Shown here one piece after another: positions 25,146 through 33,913 of a stretch of DNA of 42,652 nt. Positions within the stretch are counted from its first letter, which is position 1; each line of letters begins with the position of its first letter. Made by a program: the position numbers and the translations under genes. The notes beneath the pieces are model-generated. The model was given only the letters and a program-made list of their open reading frames with translations. It did not search any database and was not told the DNA's origin. Source of the DNA: Rikenella microfusus (GTDB lineage: Bacteria > Bacteroidota > Bacteroidia > Bacteroidales > VadinHA17); NCBI GenBank assembly GCA_020722575.1, contig DYKN01000015.1, positions 1 to 42,652 of the forward strand. Direction: 5' to 3'.

Positions 25146-26819
25146 ATGGCAGATAAATATGTCATCGGACTTGATTACGGAACCGACTCAGTTCGGACAG
25201 TTGTAGTTAACGCAACAAATGGCGAAACAGTAGGTACCTCAGTTTTTGAGTATCCCCGCTGGAAAAAGGGACTCTATTGCAATCCAGCAATAAACCAGTT
25301 CCGCCAGCACCCGCTCGACTATATCGAGGGAATGGAAGCTTCTGTAAGAGAAGCACTTCGAGGCTTGCCACGAAAAGTAATTGACAACATCAAAGGTATT
25401 ACCGTTGATACGACTGGTTCCACACCCGTTGCAGTCGACAGACATGGAATGCCCCTTTCTCTCTCAAAAGAATTTGAAAATGATCCTGATGCCATGTTCA
25501 TCCTCTGGAAAGATCATACTGCAGTAAATGAAGCGGCAGAAATTAACAGGGTGGCAAAAACATGGGGTGGTGAAGATTATACAAAATTTGAGGGCGGAGT
25601 ATATTCATCGGAATGGTTCTGGGCCAAAATTCTTCATACGCTCCGCCGTAATAAAAGAGTAAGAGAACATGCATGGTCGTGGGTGGAACATTGCGACTGG
25701 ATTCCTGCCCTTCTAACAGGTGAAACGGATCCTCTCAGGATAAAGAGAAGTCGCTGTGCTGCAGGGCATAAAGCAATGTGGCATGCCGACTTCGGAGGGC
25801 TTCCTCCAGAAGAATTCCTTGTTAAAATCGATCCCCTGCTCAAAGGAGTGAGGCAACGGCTCTATACAGATACATACACTTGCGATGTTCCTGCAGGTAA
25901 CCTCTCAGAGGAATGGGCTCAAAAGCTTGGCCTTACTACAAAAGTCAGGGTAGGCACTGGCGCTTTCGATGCCCACCTCGGAGCAGTCGGAGGTGAGATT
26001 AAACCATATGTCCTCGTAAAAGTAATGGGCACTTCAACTTGCGATATGCTTATCGCACCCATTGAAGAAACTGGAAACAAACTGGTTAAAGGCATCTGCG
26101 GACAGGTAGATGGATCAATAGTCCCAGAATTTCTCGGACTCGAAGCAGGTCAATCAGCCTTCGGTGATGTGTACGCATGGTTCAGTAATCTGCTTTCCTG
26201 GCCCATTGGAGAAATTGTTGCAAAACTCCCGGGAATCGACGAAAAAACAAAAGAAACCTTAATAAATGAAGTTGCCAGCAATACAATTCCTTTACTCAGC
26301 CGGCAAGCTGAGACCCTTGATGATGAAAACACAGCTCTCATAGCACTCGACTGGCTGAACGGACGACGTACACCATTTGCAAACCAGGAACTCAAAGGTG
26401 CAATAGCCGGAATTACCTTAGGATCAAGTGCACCCGGTATATTCAAAGCCCTTGTAGAAGCAACTGCTTTCGGAGCAAAAATGATAAACGATCGGTTTAT
26501 AGAAGAAGGTGTTCCTATTAATAGCGTTATAGCTATCGGTGGAGTAGCAAAGAAAAATCCTTATGTCATGCAGGTAGTGGCCGATGTACTTAATGTACCC
26601 ATCAAAGTAGCACGGTCAGAACAAACAGTAGCTCTGGGCGCGGCAATGGCCGCGGCAGTAGTGGCAAAAATACACCCCGATATACCTGCCGCCCAGAAAG
26701 CTATGGGAGGAGGATTCGAAAAAGAATATAAACCCCATCCTCAACGAGCTGAAAAATATAAAACCCTCTACGAAAAATATAAAAAATTCGGATCATTCAT
26801 TGAAAATGAACTCAAATAA
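25146..26819 (+). CDS. araB: Ribulokinase
   Basis: I start this gene at 25146 (MADKYVIGLDYGTDS), giving 557 residues, the normal AraB size. The in-frame ATG at 25044 would overlap araD by 95 bp and add a non-homologous N-terminus. The protein is a FGGY-family kinase that phosphorylates L-ribulose. Visible motifs are the phosphate-1 loop IGLDYGTDSVRTVVV, VDTTGSTPVAVD, EHCDWIPALLTGE, the catalytic-Asp segment GTGAFDAHLGAVGG, VKVMGTSTCDM and AIGGVAKKNPYVMQVVADVL. It closes the core ara gene set, and 196 bp separate it from the GH51 gene. Confidence 0.95.
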   Translation: MADKYVIGLDYGTDSVRTVVVNATNGETVGTSVFEYPRWKKGLYCNPAINQFRQHPLDYIEGMEASVREALRGLPRKVIDNIKGITVDTTGSTPVAVDRHGMPLSLSKEFENDPDAMFILWKDHTAVNEAAEINRVAKTWGGEDYTKFEGGVYSSEWFWAKILHTLRRNKRVREHAWSWVEHCDWIPALLTGETDPLRIKRSRCAAGHKAMWHADFGGLPPEEFLVKIDPLLKGVRQRLYTDTYTCDVPAGNLSEEWAQKLGLTTKVRVGTGAFDAHLGAVGGEIKPYVLVKVMGTSTCDMLIAPIEETGNKLVKGICGQVDGSIVPEFLGLEAGQSAFGDVYAWFSNLLSWPIGEIVAKLPGIDEKTKETLINEVASNTIPLLSRQAETLDDENTALIALDWLNGRRTPFANQELKGAIAGITLGSSAPGIFKALVEATAFGAKMINDRFIEEGVPINSVIAIGGVAKKNPYVMQVVADVLNVPIKVARSEQTVALGAAMAAAVVAKIHPDIPAAQKAMGGGFEKEYKPHPQRAEKYKTLYEKYKKFGSFIENELK

Positions 26820-27015
26820 ATTAATGTATAAACTAATCTTTTAGTTAATATTACATTCTGGACAATTTCCTTTCCGGGTCTGAAAAATAGAGAAAAAAGA
26901 ATTAAGTAAAGACCTGAGAAAACTATTCAAGAAGGAAAAAACAGGAATGTAAAAAATGATATAAATGGCTTTATAATGAATTGATTAACATATCCTGAAC
27001 TTAATTATTTTTGAT

Positions 27016-28581
27016 ATGAAAAGATTTTTAATGTTTTGCATCATTCCGTGCCTTATGGCTTTAATGCAAATAAATGGCCAGACCACAGGGAACAATTACG
27101 TCAATCAGTTTGTTATCATCGCAAATAATCCAGGGCCGGTAATATCAAAAGATATTTATGGTCATTTCTCCGAACATCTCGGAACCTGTATTTACGGCGG
27201 TATCTGGGTTGGTCCCAATTCAAAGATTCCGAACACCTATGGTATCAGAAACGATGTTCTTTTTGCACTTCGTGAAATCAGGGTTCCGACCCTGCGATGG
27301 CCGGGAGGATGTTTTGCCGACACCTACCACTGGCGCGACGGGATAGGACCACAGAACAAAAGGGCGTCAATAATAAATGTCCACTGGGGAGGTGTCACAG
27401 AAGATAACTCATTTGGAACCCATGAATTTATGAAACTTATTGAACTGCTTGGATGCGATGCATATATAAACGGGAATCTGGGTTCAGGTACGGTACAGGA
27501 AATGGCCGAATGGGTGGAATATCTTACAAACGATTCCGAAAGTCCTGTTACAAGACTGCGTAAAGAAAATGGTCAGGATACTCCATGGAAAGTAAGATAC
27601 TGGGCAATAGGTAATGAAAACTGGGGCTGCGGTGGCAATATGACCGATGAATATTATGCCGGAATAATGAGGCAATATTCAACCTACCTCAGAAATTACG
27701 GCAATAACCGGCTTTACCGTATTGCCTGCGGACCTTACGGAGATAATTTCCAGTGGACTGAAACACTTATGAAGGATGCCTCAACAAGAGACTTGTTCCA
27801 GGGAATATCAATTCATTACTATTCAGTGGTTGATGGCTGGAACTACAAAGGCTCCGCAACGAAATTCGATGAAAGGGAATGGTTCGAAACATTCAGGCTT
27901 AACTACGATATTGAAAGAATAATTATCGGACATAAAAATATAATGGACTGTTACGACCCTGATAAAACAAAAGGTCTGGTTATAGATGAATGGGGCAACT
28001 GGTTTGTGGTCGAACCGGGAACAAACCCCGGATTCCTTTATCAGCAAAATACATTGCGCGATGCAATTACTGCTGCTATTCATCTTAATATATTTAATCG
28101 CCATGCCGATAGAATTAAAATGGCAAACCTGGCTCAAATGGTTAATGTCCTGCAGTCGGTAATTCTTACAAAAGACGACAAAATGATACTCACTCCAACA
28201 TATTATGTATTCAAAATGTTCCGCGACCACCAGAATGCACGTCTGCTTACCACCGATCTCAAGTGCGAAGATTATATATTTGGTGATAAAAAGATTCCTG
28301 CAATATCGGCATCAGCTTCAATTTCAAATGAGGGAAAAATACTGATAACACTTGCCAACCTTAACCCCGGTAAAGATATCGTAATTTCATGCCCTGTTAT
28401 TGGATTCACAATAAAGAATATTAATGGCCAGATACTTACTGCAGAACAAATGAACGCACACAATACATTTGAAAATCCTGATAATGTTAAAACAATAGAA
28501 TTTAAGGGATTTAAGGTGAAAGATGATATTATCACCGTTACTTTGCCGTCAAAATCGGTAGTAGCTCTTGAGTTAAGATAG
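27016..28581 (+). CDS. GH51 alpha-L-arabinofuranosidase
   Basis: This 521-residue protein has a signal peptide (about 1-22, ending INGQ). The GH51 clan-A barrel carries the acid/base Glu201 in [13 protein letters not shown] and the nucleophile Glu325 in [11 protein letters not shown]. Other family stretches are [15 protein letters not shown] (52-66) and [22 protein letters not shown] (91-112). A C-terminal beta-sandwich domain follows. It removes alpha-L-arabinofuranosyl side chains from arabinan, arabinoxylan or arabinogalactan, presumably in the periplasm. It is 196 bp from araB, with no convincing promoter in that gap, and 7 bp before the GH127 gene. Confidence 0.95.
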   Translation: MKRFLMFCIIPCLMALMQINGQTTGNNYVNQFVIIANNPGPVISKDIYGHFSEHLGTCIYGGIWVGPNSKIPNTYGIRNDVLFALREIRVPTLRWPGGCFADTYHWRDGIGPQNKRASIINVHWGGVTEDNSFGTHEFMKLIELLGCDAYINGNLGSGTVQEMAEWVEYLTNDSESPVTRLRKENGQDTPWKVRYWAIGNENWGCGGNMTDEYYAGIMRQYSTYLRNYGNNRLYRIACGPYGDNFQWTETLMKDASTRDLFQGISIHYYSVVDGWNYKGSATKFDEREWFETFRLNYDIERIIIGHKNIMDCYDPDKTKGLVIDEWGNWFVVEPGTNPGFLYQQNTLRDAITAAIHLNIFNRHADRIKMANLAQMVNVLQSVILTKDDKMILTPTYYVFKMFRDHQNARLLTTDLKCEDYIFGDKKIPAISASASISNEGKILITLANLNPGKDIVISCPVIGFTIKNINGQILTAEQMNAHNTFENPDNVKTIEFKGFKVKDDIITVTLPSKSVVALELR

Positions 28582-28588
28582 AATTTAC

Positions 28589-30607
28589 ATGAAAAGGCAT
28601 ATCAATATAATTCCACTTCTTGTTGTTTTGATAACAGCCGGTTGCTCTGAGAACAAAACAGGAGATTATCCGATAAGGCCTGTGGCATTCACTTCGGTTA
28701 AGCTTGATGATGATTTCTGGGCTCCCAGGATCAGGAAGAATGCTGAAGTTACCATTCCAATAGCATTTGGCTATTGTGAATCAACAGGAAGGATAAAGAA
28801 CTTTGAAATTGCAGGCGGCCTCGATACTGGAATATTCCAGACAATTTATCCTTTCGACGATTCAGATGTTTACAAAATCATTGAAGGGGCATCATTCTCC
28901 CTGCAGACTTTTCCTGATCCGGAGCTTGAAGCTTATCTTGACACTCTCATCTGGAAGATTGGCCTGGCACAGGAAGATGACGGCTACCTCTATACCAACC
29001 GTACTATTGCAGAAATGCACGGTGGCAAAGGTTTGCACGAATGGGCAAGTCCCCGACGCTGGGAACTCGATTCAGTGCTGAGCCATGAACTTTACAACTC
29101 AGGGCACCTCTATGAAGCTGCCGTTGCCCACTATCAGGCAACGGGGAAAAGAACCCTCCTCGATATCGCTCTTAAATCAGCTGATCTCGTCTGTAAAGAT
29201 TTCGGCCCTGATAAAATGAAAGTCTTCCCGGGTCACCAGGTAATTGAAATGGGCCTGGCAAAACTATACCGCGTAACCGGTGAAAAAAAATACCTTGACC
29301 TTGCAAAATTTTTTCTCGACATCCGGGGGCCAAATGGTCGGGAATATAATCAATCGCATCTCCTGCCGGTTGATCAAACTGAAGCAGTAGGACATGCTGT
29401 AAGGGCCACTTATATGTATTCAGGTATGGCCGATATTGCCGCACTGATGAACAATCACAAATACCTCGATGCCATAAACAGTATATGGGAAGACCTTGTT
29501 TATAAAAAAATGTATATTACCGGAGGAATAGGAGCAACAGGAGGAAATGAAGGATTCGCCCAACCATATTTTCTTCCTAACCTGACCGCCTATTGTGAAA
29601 CCTGTGCTTCTATTGGTAATATATTCTTCAACCACAGGCTCTTCCTGTTCACGGGTGATGCAAAATATTACGATATTATTGAAAAAACATTATATAATTC
29701 AATGCTTTCCGGTATATCATTATCAGGCGACAGGTTCTTTTATCCAAATCCTCTTGAATCAGACGGGCGACACAAGCGTCAGGCATGGTTTGGTTGTGCC
29801 TGCTGCCCGTCGAATATTGCCAGATTTATTCCGGCTATACCCGGATACATCTATGCAGTAACCTCAAAAGAGCTTTTCGTTAACCTCTACATCTCAGGCA
29901 AAGCAAATATCAGCCATGGTAAAACCAAAGTTACAATTGAACAAAAAACTGGCTATCCATGGAACGGTAATATAGAAATAACAATTAATCCCGACAGAGT
30001 GAAAAAATTTGCCGTTAAACTCAGGATACCTAATTGGGCACGCAATGAGGCAATTCCGGGAAACCTTTACAACTTCACCGCTCATCATGATGAAAATTTA
30101 AAAATTGCTCTCAATGGCCATCAAATTTCACCCTTTATCGAAAAAGGTTATGCGATAATAAAAAGGAAATGGGAAAAGGGGGATAAAATAAATCTTGAAT
30201 TACCTATGCCCGTGAGATTTGTAACAGCTGATGAAAGAGTAAAGGATGATGCTGGAAAGATTGCCGTACAAAGAGGTCCGTTTATTTATTGTGCTGAGTG
30301 GCCCGATAATAATACGGGCAATATTCTGAACCTGATTGTTGATACAGCCGCACAGGTAAATACCGGATTCAGCAAGGACCTTCTTGGCGGAGTACAGGTT
30401 ATTACCTTTACAGGACGACAATCTTTTAAATCCGATGAGGGAATTACAGAACTCGCTTATCCAGAAAGAGTAACTCTTATCCCCTACCCTTACTGGAACA
30501 ACCGTGGTCCGGGACAGATGATGGTATGGCTTCCTGTAAATATTGAAGCAGCAAATCCGTTCCCAAAAACCAATACAACAGAAAATCAAAATAAAAACAA
30601 CCCATAA
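28589..30607 (+). CDS. GH127 beta-L-arabinofuranosidase lipoprotein (DUF1680)
   Basis: This 672-residue protein has a lipoprotein signal ending TAGC (Cys19). The (alpha/alpha)6 barrel carries the zinc/cysteine set known from HypBA1: Glu337 and Cys339 in AYCETCASIGN, and Cys405-Cys406 in FGCACCPSN, one of which is the nucleophile. Other family segments are VKLDDDFWAPRI (37-48), LAQEDDGYLYTN and YITGGIGATGGNEGF (309-323). It cleaves beta-L-arabinofuranosides such as those on extensin-type glycans or rhamnogalacturonan II. Pairing with a GH51 enzyme means both anomers are handled. It lies 7 bp after GH51 and 13 bp before the epimerase. Confidence 0.95.
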   Translation: MKRHINIIPLLVVLITAGCSENKTGDYPIRPVAFTSVKLDDDFWAPRIRKNAEVTIPIAFGYCESTGRIKNFEIAGGLDTGIFQTIYPFDDSDVYKIIEGASFSLQTFPDPELEAYLDTLIWKIGLAQEDDGYLYTNRTIAEMHGGKGLHEWASPRRWELDSVLSHELYNSGHLYEAAVAHYQATGKRTLLDIALKSADLVCKDFGPDKMKVFPGHQVIEMGLAKLYRVTGEKKYLDLAKFFLDIRGPNGREYNQSHLLPVDQTEAVGHAVRATYMYSGMADIAALMNNHKYLDAINSIWEDLVYKKMYITGGIGATGGNEGFAQPYFLPNLTAYCETCASIGNIFFNHRLFLFTGDAKYYDIIEKTLYNSMLSGISLSGDRFFYPNPLESDGRHKRQAWFGCACCPSNIARFIPAIPGYIYAVTSKELFVNLYISGKANISHGKTKVTIEQKTGYPWNGNIEITINPDRVKKFAVKLRIPNWARNEAIPGNLYNFTAHHDENLKIALNGHQISPFIEKGYAIIKRKWEKGDKINLELPMPVRFVTADERVKDDAGKIAVQRGPFIYCAEWPDNNTGNILNLIVDTAAQVNTGFSKDLLGGVQVITFTGRQSFKSDEGITELAYPERVTLIPYPYWNNRGPGQMMVWLPVNIEAANPFPKTNTTENQNKNNP

Positions 30608-30620
30608 AATTATCAGATAT

Positions 30621-31748
30621 ATGAAAAAATCAGTTTTTTCACTAACCGTACTTGCCATAATCCTTATAATTTTGAATTCATGTAATTCTAAAAAAGGGAG
30701 TTCTGGTGTGCAAACAGAAACCCAGGGTACCTACAAGGACAAGGAAGTGATTCTGTTTACCCTTACCAACAATAATGGTAACGTCCTCAAACTATCAAGC
30801 TTTGGTGCAAGGATAGTATGGATTGAAGTTCCTAACCGGGAAGGTAAAAAGGACAATGTTACATTCGGATTCGACACATTTGAGGGTATGATTAACGGTG
30901 ACCCATATTTTGGCGCAGTGGTGGGAAGATATGCCAACAGAATTGCCAGAGGCAGGTTTACCCTCGATAGCGTTGAATATATTCTCACCCTCAACAATGG
31001 TCCCAACAGTCTTCATGGCGGACCTGGCGGATGGCATAGCGTGGTGTGGGATGGCGAGGTTGTAAAAAATTCGGAATACCCTTCAGTTAAGTTCACATAC
31101 CATAGTCCTGATATGGAAGAAGGATATCCGGGTAATATGCATGTTGAAACAGTTTATACATGGACAGATAACAATGAAATTATTATTGATTACCGTTGTA
31201 CCACTGATAAAAAGAGTGTTCTGAACATAACCAATCATGCATATTTTAACCTTCACGGTGCAGGTATTGGCGACATACTCGACCATGAACTTGTTATTAA
31301 AGCCTCCCGATTCATCGCAGTTGATTCAACATTGATACCAACGGGAGAGCTGCGGCCGGTAACAGGCACTCCTTTCGATTTCACAACTCCTCATACTGTA
31401 GGAGAAAGAATTAACGAACCTTACGACCAGTTGATCCTCGGAAAAGGTTATGATCACTCTTTTGTGCTTGATAATGTAGATGAAGTTGATGCTACAGTAT
31501 ATGATCCGGTAACCGGAAGGTTTATGGAAGTTATAACTGACCAGCCTGGTGTACAGTTCTACTGTGGCAACTTTCTTAACGGAAGCAGAATAGGTTACGG
31601 TGGCAGGCCATATACTTACAGATCGGGGCTCTGCCTTGAAACGGGTCATTTCCCCGATAGCCCGAATCATCCTGATTTTCCCTCAACAGTTTTAAATCTA
31701 GGAGATACTTTTACATCAAGGACTATTTACAGGTTCTCGGTGAAGTAG
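30621..31748 (+). CDS. galM: Aldose 1-epimerase lipoprotein
   Basis: I start at 30621 (MKKSVFSLTVLA), giving 375 residues with a lipoprotein signal ending LNSC (Cys22). The frame upstream to 30543 overlaps the GH127 end and is unlikely. It is a galactose-mutarotase-like protein with YFGAVVGRYANRIARGRFTL, the NGPNSLHGGPGGWHSVVW segment, ITNHAYFNLHGAG with the catalytic His, and the final QFYCGNF and CLETGHFPDSPNHPDFPS. It interconverts the alpha and beta anomers of free aldoses. Being lipid-anchored, it would process sugar released by the glycosidases before uptake. It is the last gene of the arabinose operon. Confidence 0.93.
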   Translation: MKKSVFSLTVLAIILIILNSCNSKKGSSGVQTETQGTYKDKEVILFTLTNNNGNVLKLSSFGARIVWIEVPNREGKKDNVTFGFDTFEGMINGDPYFGAVVGRYANRIARGRFTLDSVEYILTLNNGPNSLHGGPGGWHSVVWDGEVVKNSEYPSVKFTYHSPDMEEGYPGNMHVETVYTWTDNNEIIIDYRCTTDKKSVLNITNHAYFNLHGAGIGDILDHELVIKASRFIAVDSTLIPTGELRPVTGTPFDFTTPHTVGERINEPYDQLILGKGYDHSFVLDNVDEVDATVYDPVTGRFMEVITDQPGVQFYCGNFLNGSRIGYGGRPYTYRSGLCLETGHFPDSPNHPDFPSTVLNLGDTFTSRTIYRFSVK

Positions 31749-31756
31749 GTTTAGGG

Positions 31757-31920
31757 TGTGACCACCACCTCCTGCATTGGCGGGACAGGCTCTCCTTGTC
31801 TAAGGAGGGCAAACCATAATTATATAAAACTTTCTCCTCTTCTCTGAGGAGGAGTACTCCTCGCGTAGCGCGGGGGTAGGTGGTGACCATCCCGTCCCGA
31901 ATGACTATAGTTCGGGTCAC
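31757..31920. repeat. Hairpin-rich intergenic repeat element bounded by inverted ACCACCT/AGGTGGT
   Basis: The boundaries are CACCACCT (31763-31770) and AGGTGGTG (31878-31885), which are inverted. Inside are three small hairpins: TCTCCTTGTCTAAGGAGG-like at about 31791-31808, CTCCTCTTCTCTGAGGAG near 31835-31853, and the perfect palindrome GGAGTACTCC at 31851-31860, followed by the GC-rich CGCGTAGCGCGGGGG. A further CCCGA...TCGGG pair lies at 31896-31915. The GC content and structure differ from the surrounding AT-rich DNA. It resembles the short structured repeats scattered between genes in many Bacteroidota genomes; other copies would lie outside this window. Confidence 0.55.
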
Positions 31921-32061
31921 CTTTCTACAACGTTTTGAAAACAAGAAACATATTTTCAAGCCTTTACTCTTAGGTGGAAACGGGAAAGGGAATGTATCAT
32001 TGTAAATTCCAAATAATAATAACGGTTGAACGAGGATGTTCAGCCCAACTTTTTCATATAA

Positions 32062-32093
32062 AAAAAGGGACGTTATTTTTTACGTCCCTTTTT
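32062..32093. terminator. Bidirectional terminator between galM and susD
   Basis: A perfect 12-bp stem pairs 32062-32073 with 32082-32093 around an 8-nt T-rich loop. The outer part of the stem is A5/T5, so each direction ends in a T-run. It lies 22 bp beyond the susD stop and serves the convergent susD and galM operons. Confidence 0.9.
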
Positions 32094-32115
32094 AATATTA
32101 GTTGGTAAGATTTAA

Positions 32116-33888
32116 CTATTTGCCGTATGCCGGATCTTGCTGCAGTACTCCTTTCTGGATGTCGAGCTGATCCTGTGGTAATGGCCAGTATTCATCTCTT
32201 CCAGGCTCGAAGACTGCGCCTGTCAAAAAGCCTCTCACCCTTACATCACGGGCTACATAATCATTAAGAACCTGACTGATGATACCCCAGCGCCTCAGGT
32301 CGAAGAAACGGTGACCTTCGGTTGCAAACTCAAGCCTGATCTCTTCCCTTACTGCCAGTCGGGCGTTTTCCTGCGTATCGAAAGGATATTGACCTGACTC
32401 ATCAGGATAAGGCTCAACCTTGTAATTTGCTGCCGGTGCATTCCAGTCCACTGTCGGACTGGTAAGAAGGTTCTTGTAGGTTGTACATAGACCTTTAATG
32501 GGTGTTGTACTCTTTGCCCTGTTCCTTATCATGTTAACAAGCTGGCGTGCATAATCCAGCTGCCCGTCTTCCACAGCGCACTCTGCCCTCCATAGTATAA
32601 TATGGCTGAGACGGTATAATCTAAAATTCAGTCCGTTATAGAAGCCTGTTCCATAAGAGTTAAGACTCTGCTCCGAAGCTGCCTGCATAAACTTCTTGGT
32701 ATAGAATGGACCACCGTTGTTCGGGTTTCTTACCCACGGTTCCCCGGGATGAATACCCCATCCTTTGAAATCGACACCACGGCGTGCTATTGTATAATCA
32801 ACACGCGGGTCAAGCAGGTGGTCAGTCGGATGAAATTCATCACTTCCTTTAAACTTGATATCGTTTGCAAGTGAATCGCGGAGTGCAGGATCGAGAACGG
32901 GCAGGCCGTTGGCATCAACCTGAAATGCCTCGAAGAGGCTCTGCGACGGTTGATAGAAACCCCAACCTCCACATGATGCAGCACCCTTCTGGTGCTTGAC
33001 GGCACCTGCAAGAAGCATTGAAGAATGGCCTGTAGAAGTTGTTGCACATTGAAGTTCAAATATCGACTCAGAATTATTTTCATGAGTCATATCGAAGTTC
33101 CAGCCATACTCACTTACCAGACTGAATGCACCGCTGTTAAGAATATCATCAAGAAGTGGTTTTGCAAGTGAAAGCTCATTCTGATACATATGCGCCTGAG
33201 CTTTTATAGCCTCGGCAGCATACTTATGTATGCGACCCTTCTGGCCTTTGGGTCTTGTGGTGGGCAGATTATCGATTGCCCATTGCAAATCAGCTTCAAT
33301 TTCATCCCAGCAGGGAGAAGTGTTTGGCACTTCTTCAGGCTTAATATCTCCAAGTTCTTCCTGTGTTTTTATGTAAGGAATGTTTTTAAAGATTTTATTT
33401 GCCTGGAAATGGAACCATGCTCTTAGAGCCTTTGCCTCACCCTCTATTTCCTTTGCCCTTGCATCAGGTACAGGTGTGGGACCTTGCTGTGTTAACTTCA
33501 GATATTCAAGCACCAGGTTGCAACAAGCAACGCCATTATAGCAGTCTCTCCATCTTTCACGCATATATGGATTCGAAGGTAGACATTCCCACCTTTCAAC
33601 GTCGTTGTAAGTCGACTGGTCTCCAGGTTCGGTGCCCTTATAGCAGTCGTCTGAAGCACCACTGCCATATGTCCAATCAGTACCCATTGCTGAGCCAAAA
33701 ATTGACCTCCCTTTTGTTGCCTCATAAGCAGCCGTTAATAAATATTCAACTCCGTCGGGTGTTGTAAGACTTGGACCTGCCAGAACACCGTAAGGCTTTT
33801 TGGTAAGAAACTCTTCACTGCATGAAAATGTGACCAGCAAAGCAGTGATGACCATTATAGCTGTAAGTAAACTTTTAATTCTTTTCAT
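32116..33888 (-). CDS. SusD/RagB-family nutrient-binding outer membrane lipoprotein
   Basis: I start at 33888 (MKRIKSLLTAIMV), giving 590 residues with a lipoprotein signal ending TFSC (Cys23). The frame to 34014 extends into susC and is not credible. The SusD-like TPR-rich fold is indicated by PDGVEYLLTAAYEAT-type N-terminal sequence, YMRERWRDCYNGVACCNLVLEY and AKEIEGEAKALRAWFHFQ near 133-150. The C-terminal VREEIRLEFATEGHRFFDLRRWG is the family signature. It is a surface lid that binds oligosaccharides for its SusC partner, encoded 25 bp upstream. Its substrate is likely an arabinose-containing glycan, inferred from the convergent GH51/GH127 operon. Confidence 0.95.
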   Translation of the reverse strand: MKRIKSLLTAIMVITALLVTFSCSEEFLTKKPYGVLAGPSLTTPDGVEYLLTAAYEATKGRSIFGSAMGTDWTYGSGASDDCYKGTEPGDQSTYNDVERWECLPSNPYMRERWRDCYNGVACCNLVLEYLKLTQQGPTPVPDARAKEIEGEAKALRAWFHFQANKIFKNIPYIKTQEELGDIKPEEVPNTSPCWDEIEADLQWAIDNLPTTRPKGQKGRIHKYAAEAIKAQAHMYQNELSLAKPLLDDILNSGAFSLVSEYGWNFDMTHENNSESIFELQCATTSTGHSSMLLAGAVKHQKGAASCGGWGFYQPSQSLFEAFQVDANGLPVLDPALRDSLANDIKFKGSDEFHPTDHLLDPRVDYTIARRGVDFKGWGIHPGEPWVRNPNNGGPFYTKKFMQAASEQSLNSYGTGFYNGLNFRLYRLSHIILWRAECAVEDGQLDYARQLVNMIRNRAKSTTPIKGLCTTYKNLLTSPTVDWNAPAANYKVEPYPDESGQYPFDTQENARLAVREEIRLEFATEGHRFFDLRRWGIISQVLNDYVARDVRVRGFLTGAVFEPGRDEYWPLPQDQLDIQKGVLQQDPAYGK

Positions 33889-33913
33889 AGCTATTTTTTT
33901 AATAGTTAAAACA

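Noticed and set aside
26826..26850. Small AACTAA/TTAGTT hairpin after araB as a terminator
   Set aside because: The 6-bp AT stem is too weak to call and the downstream glycosidase genes look linked to the operon.
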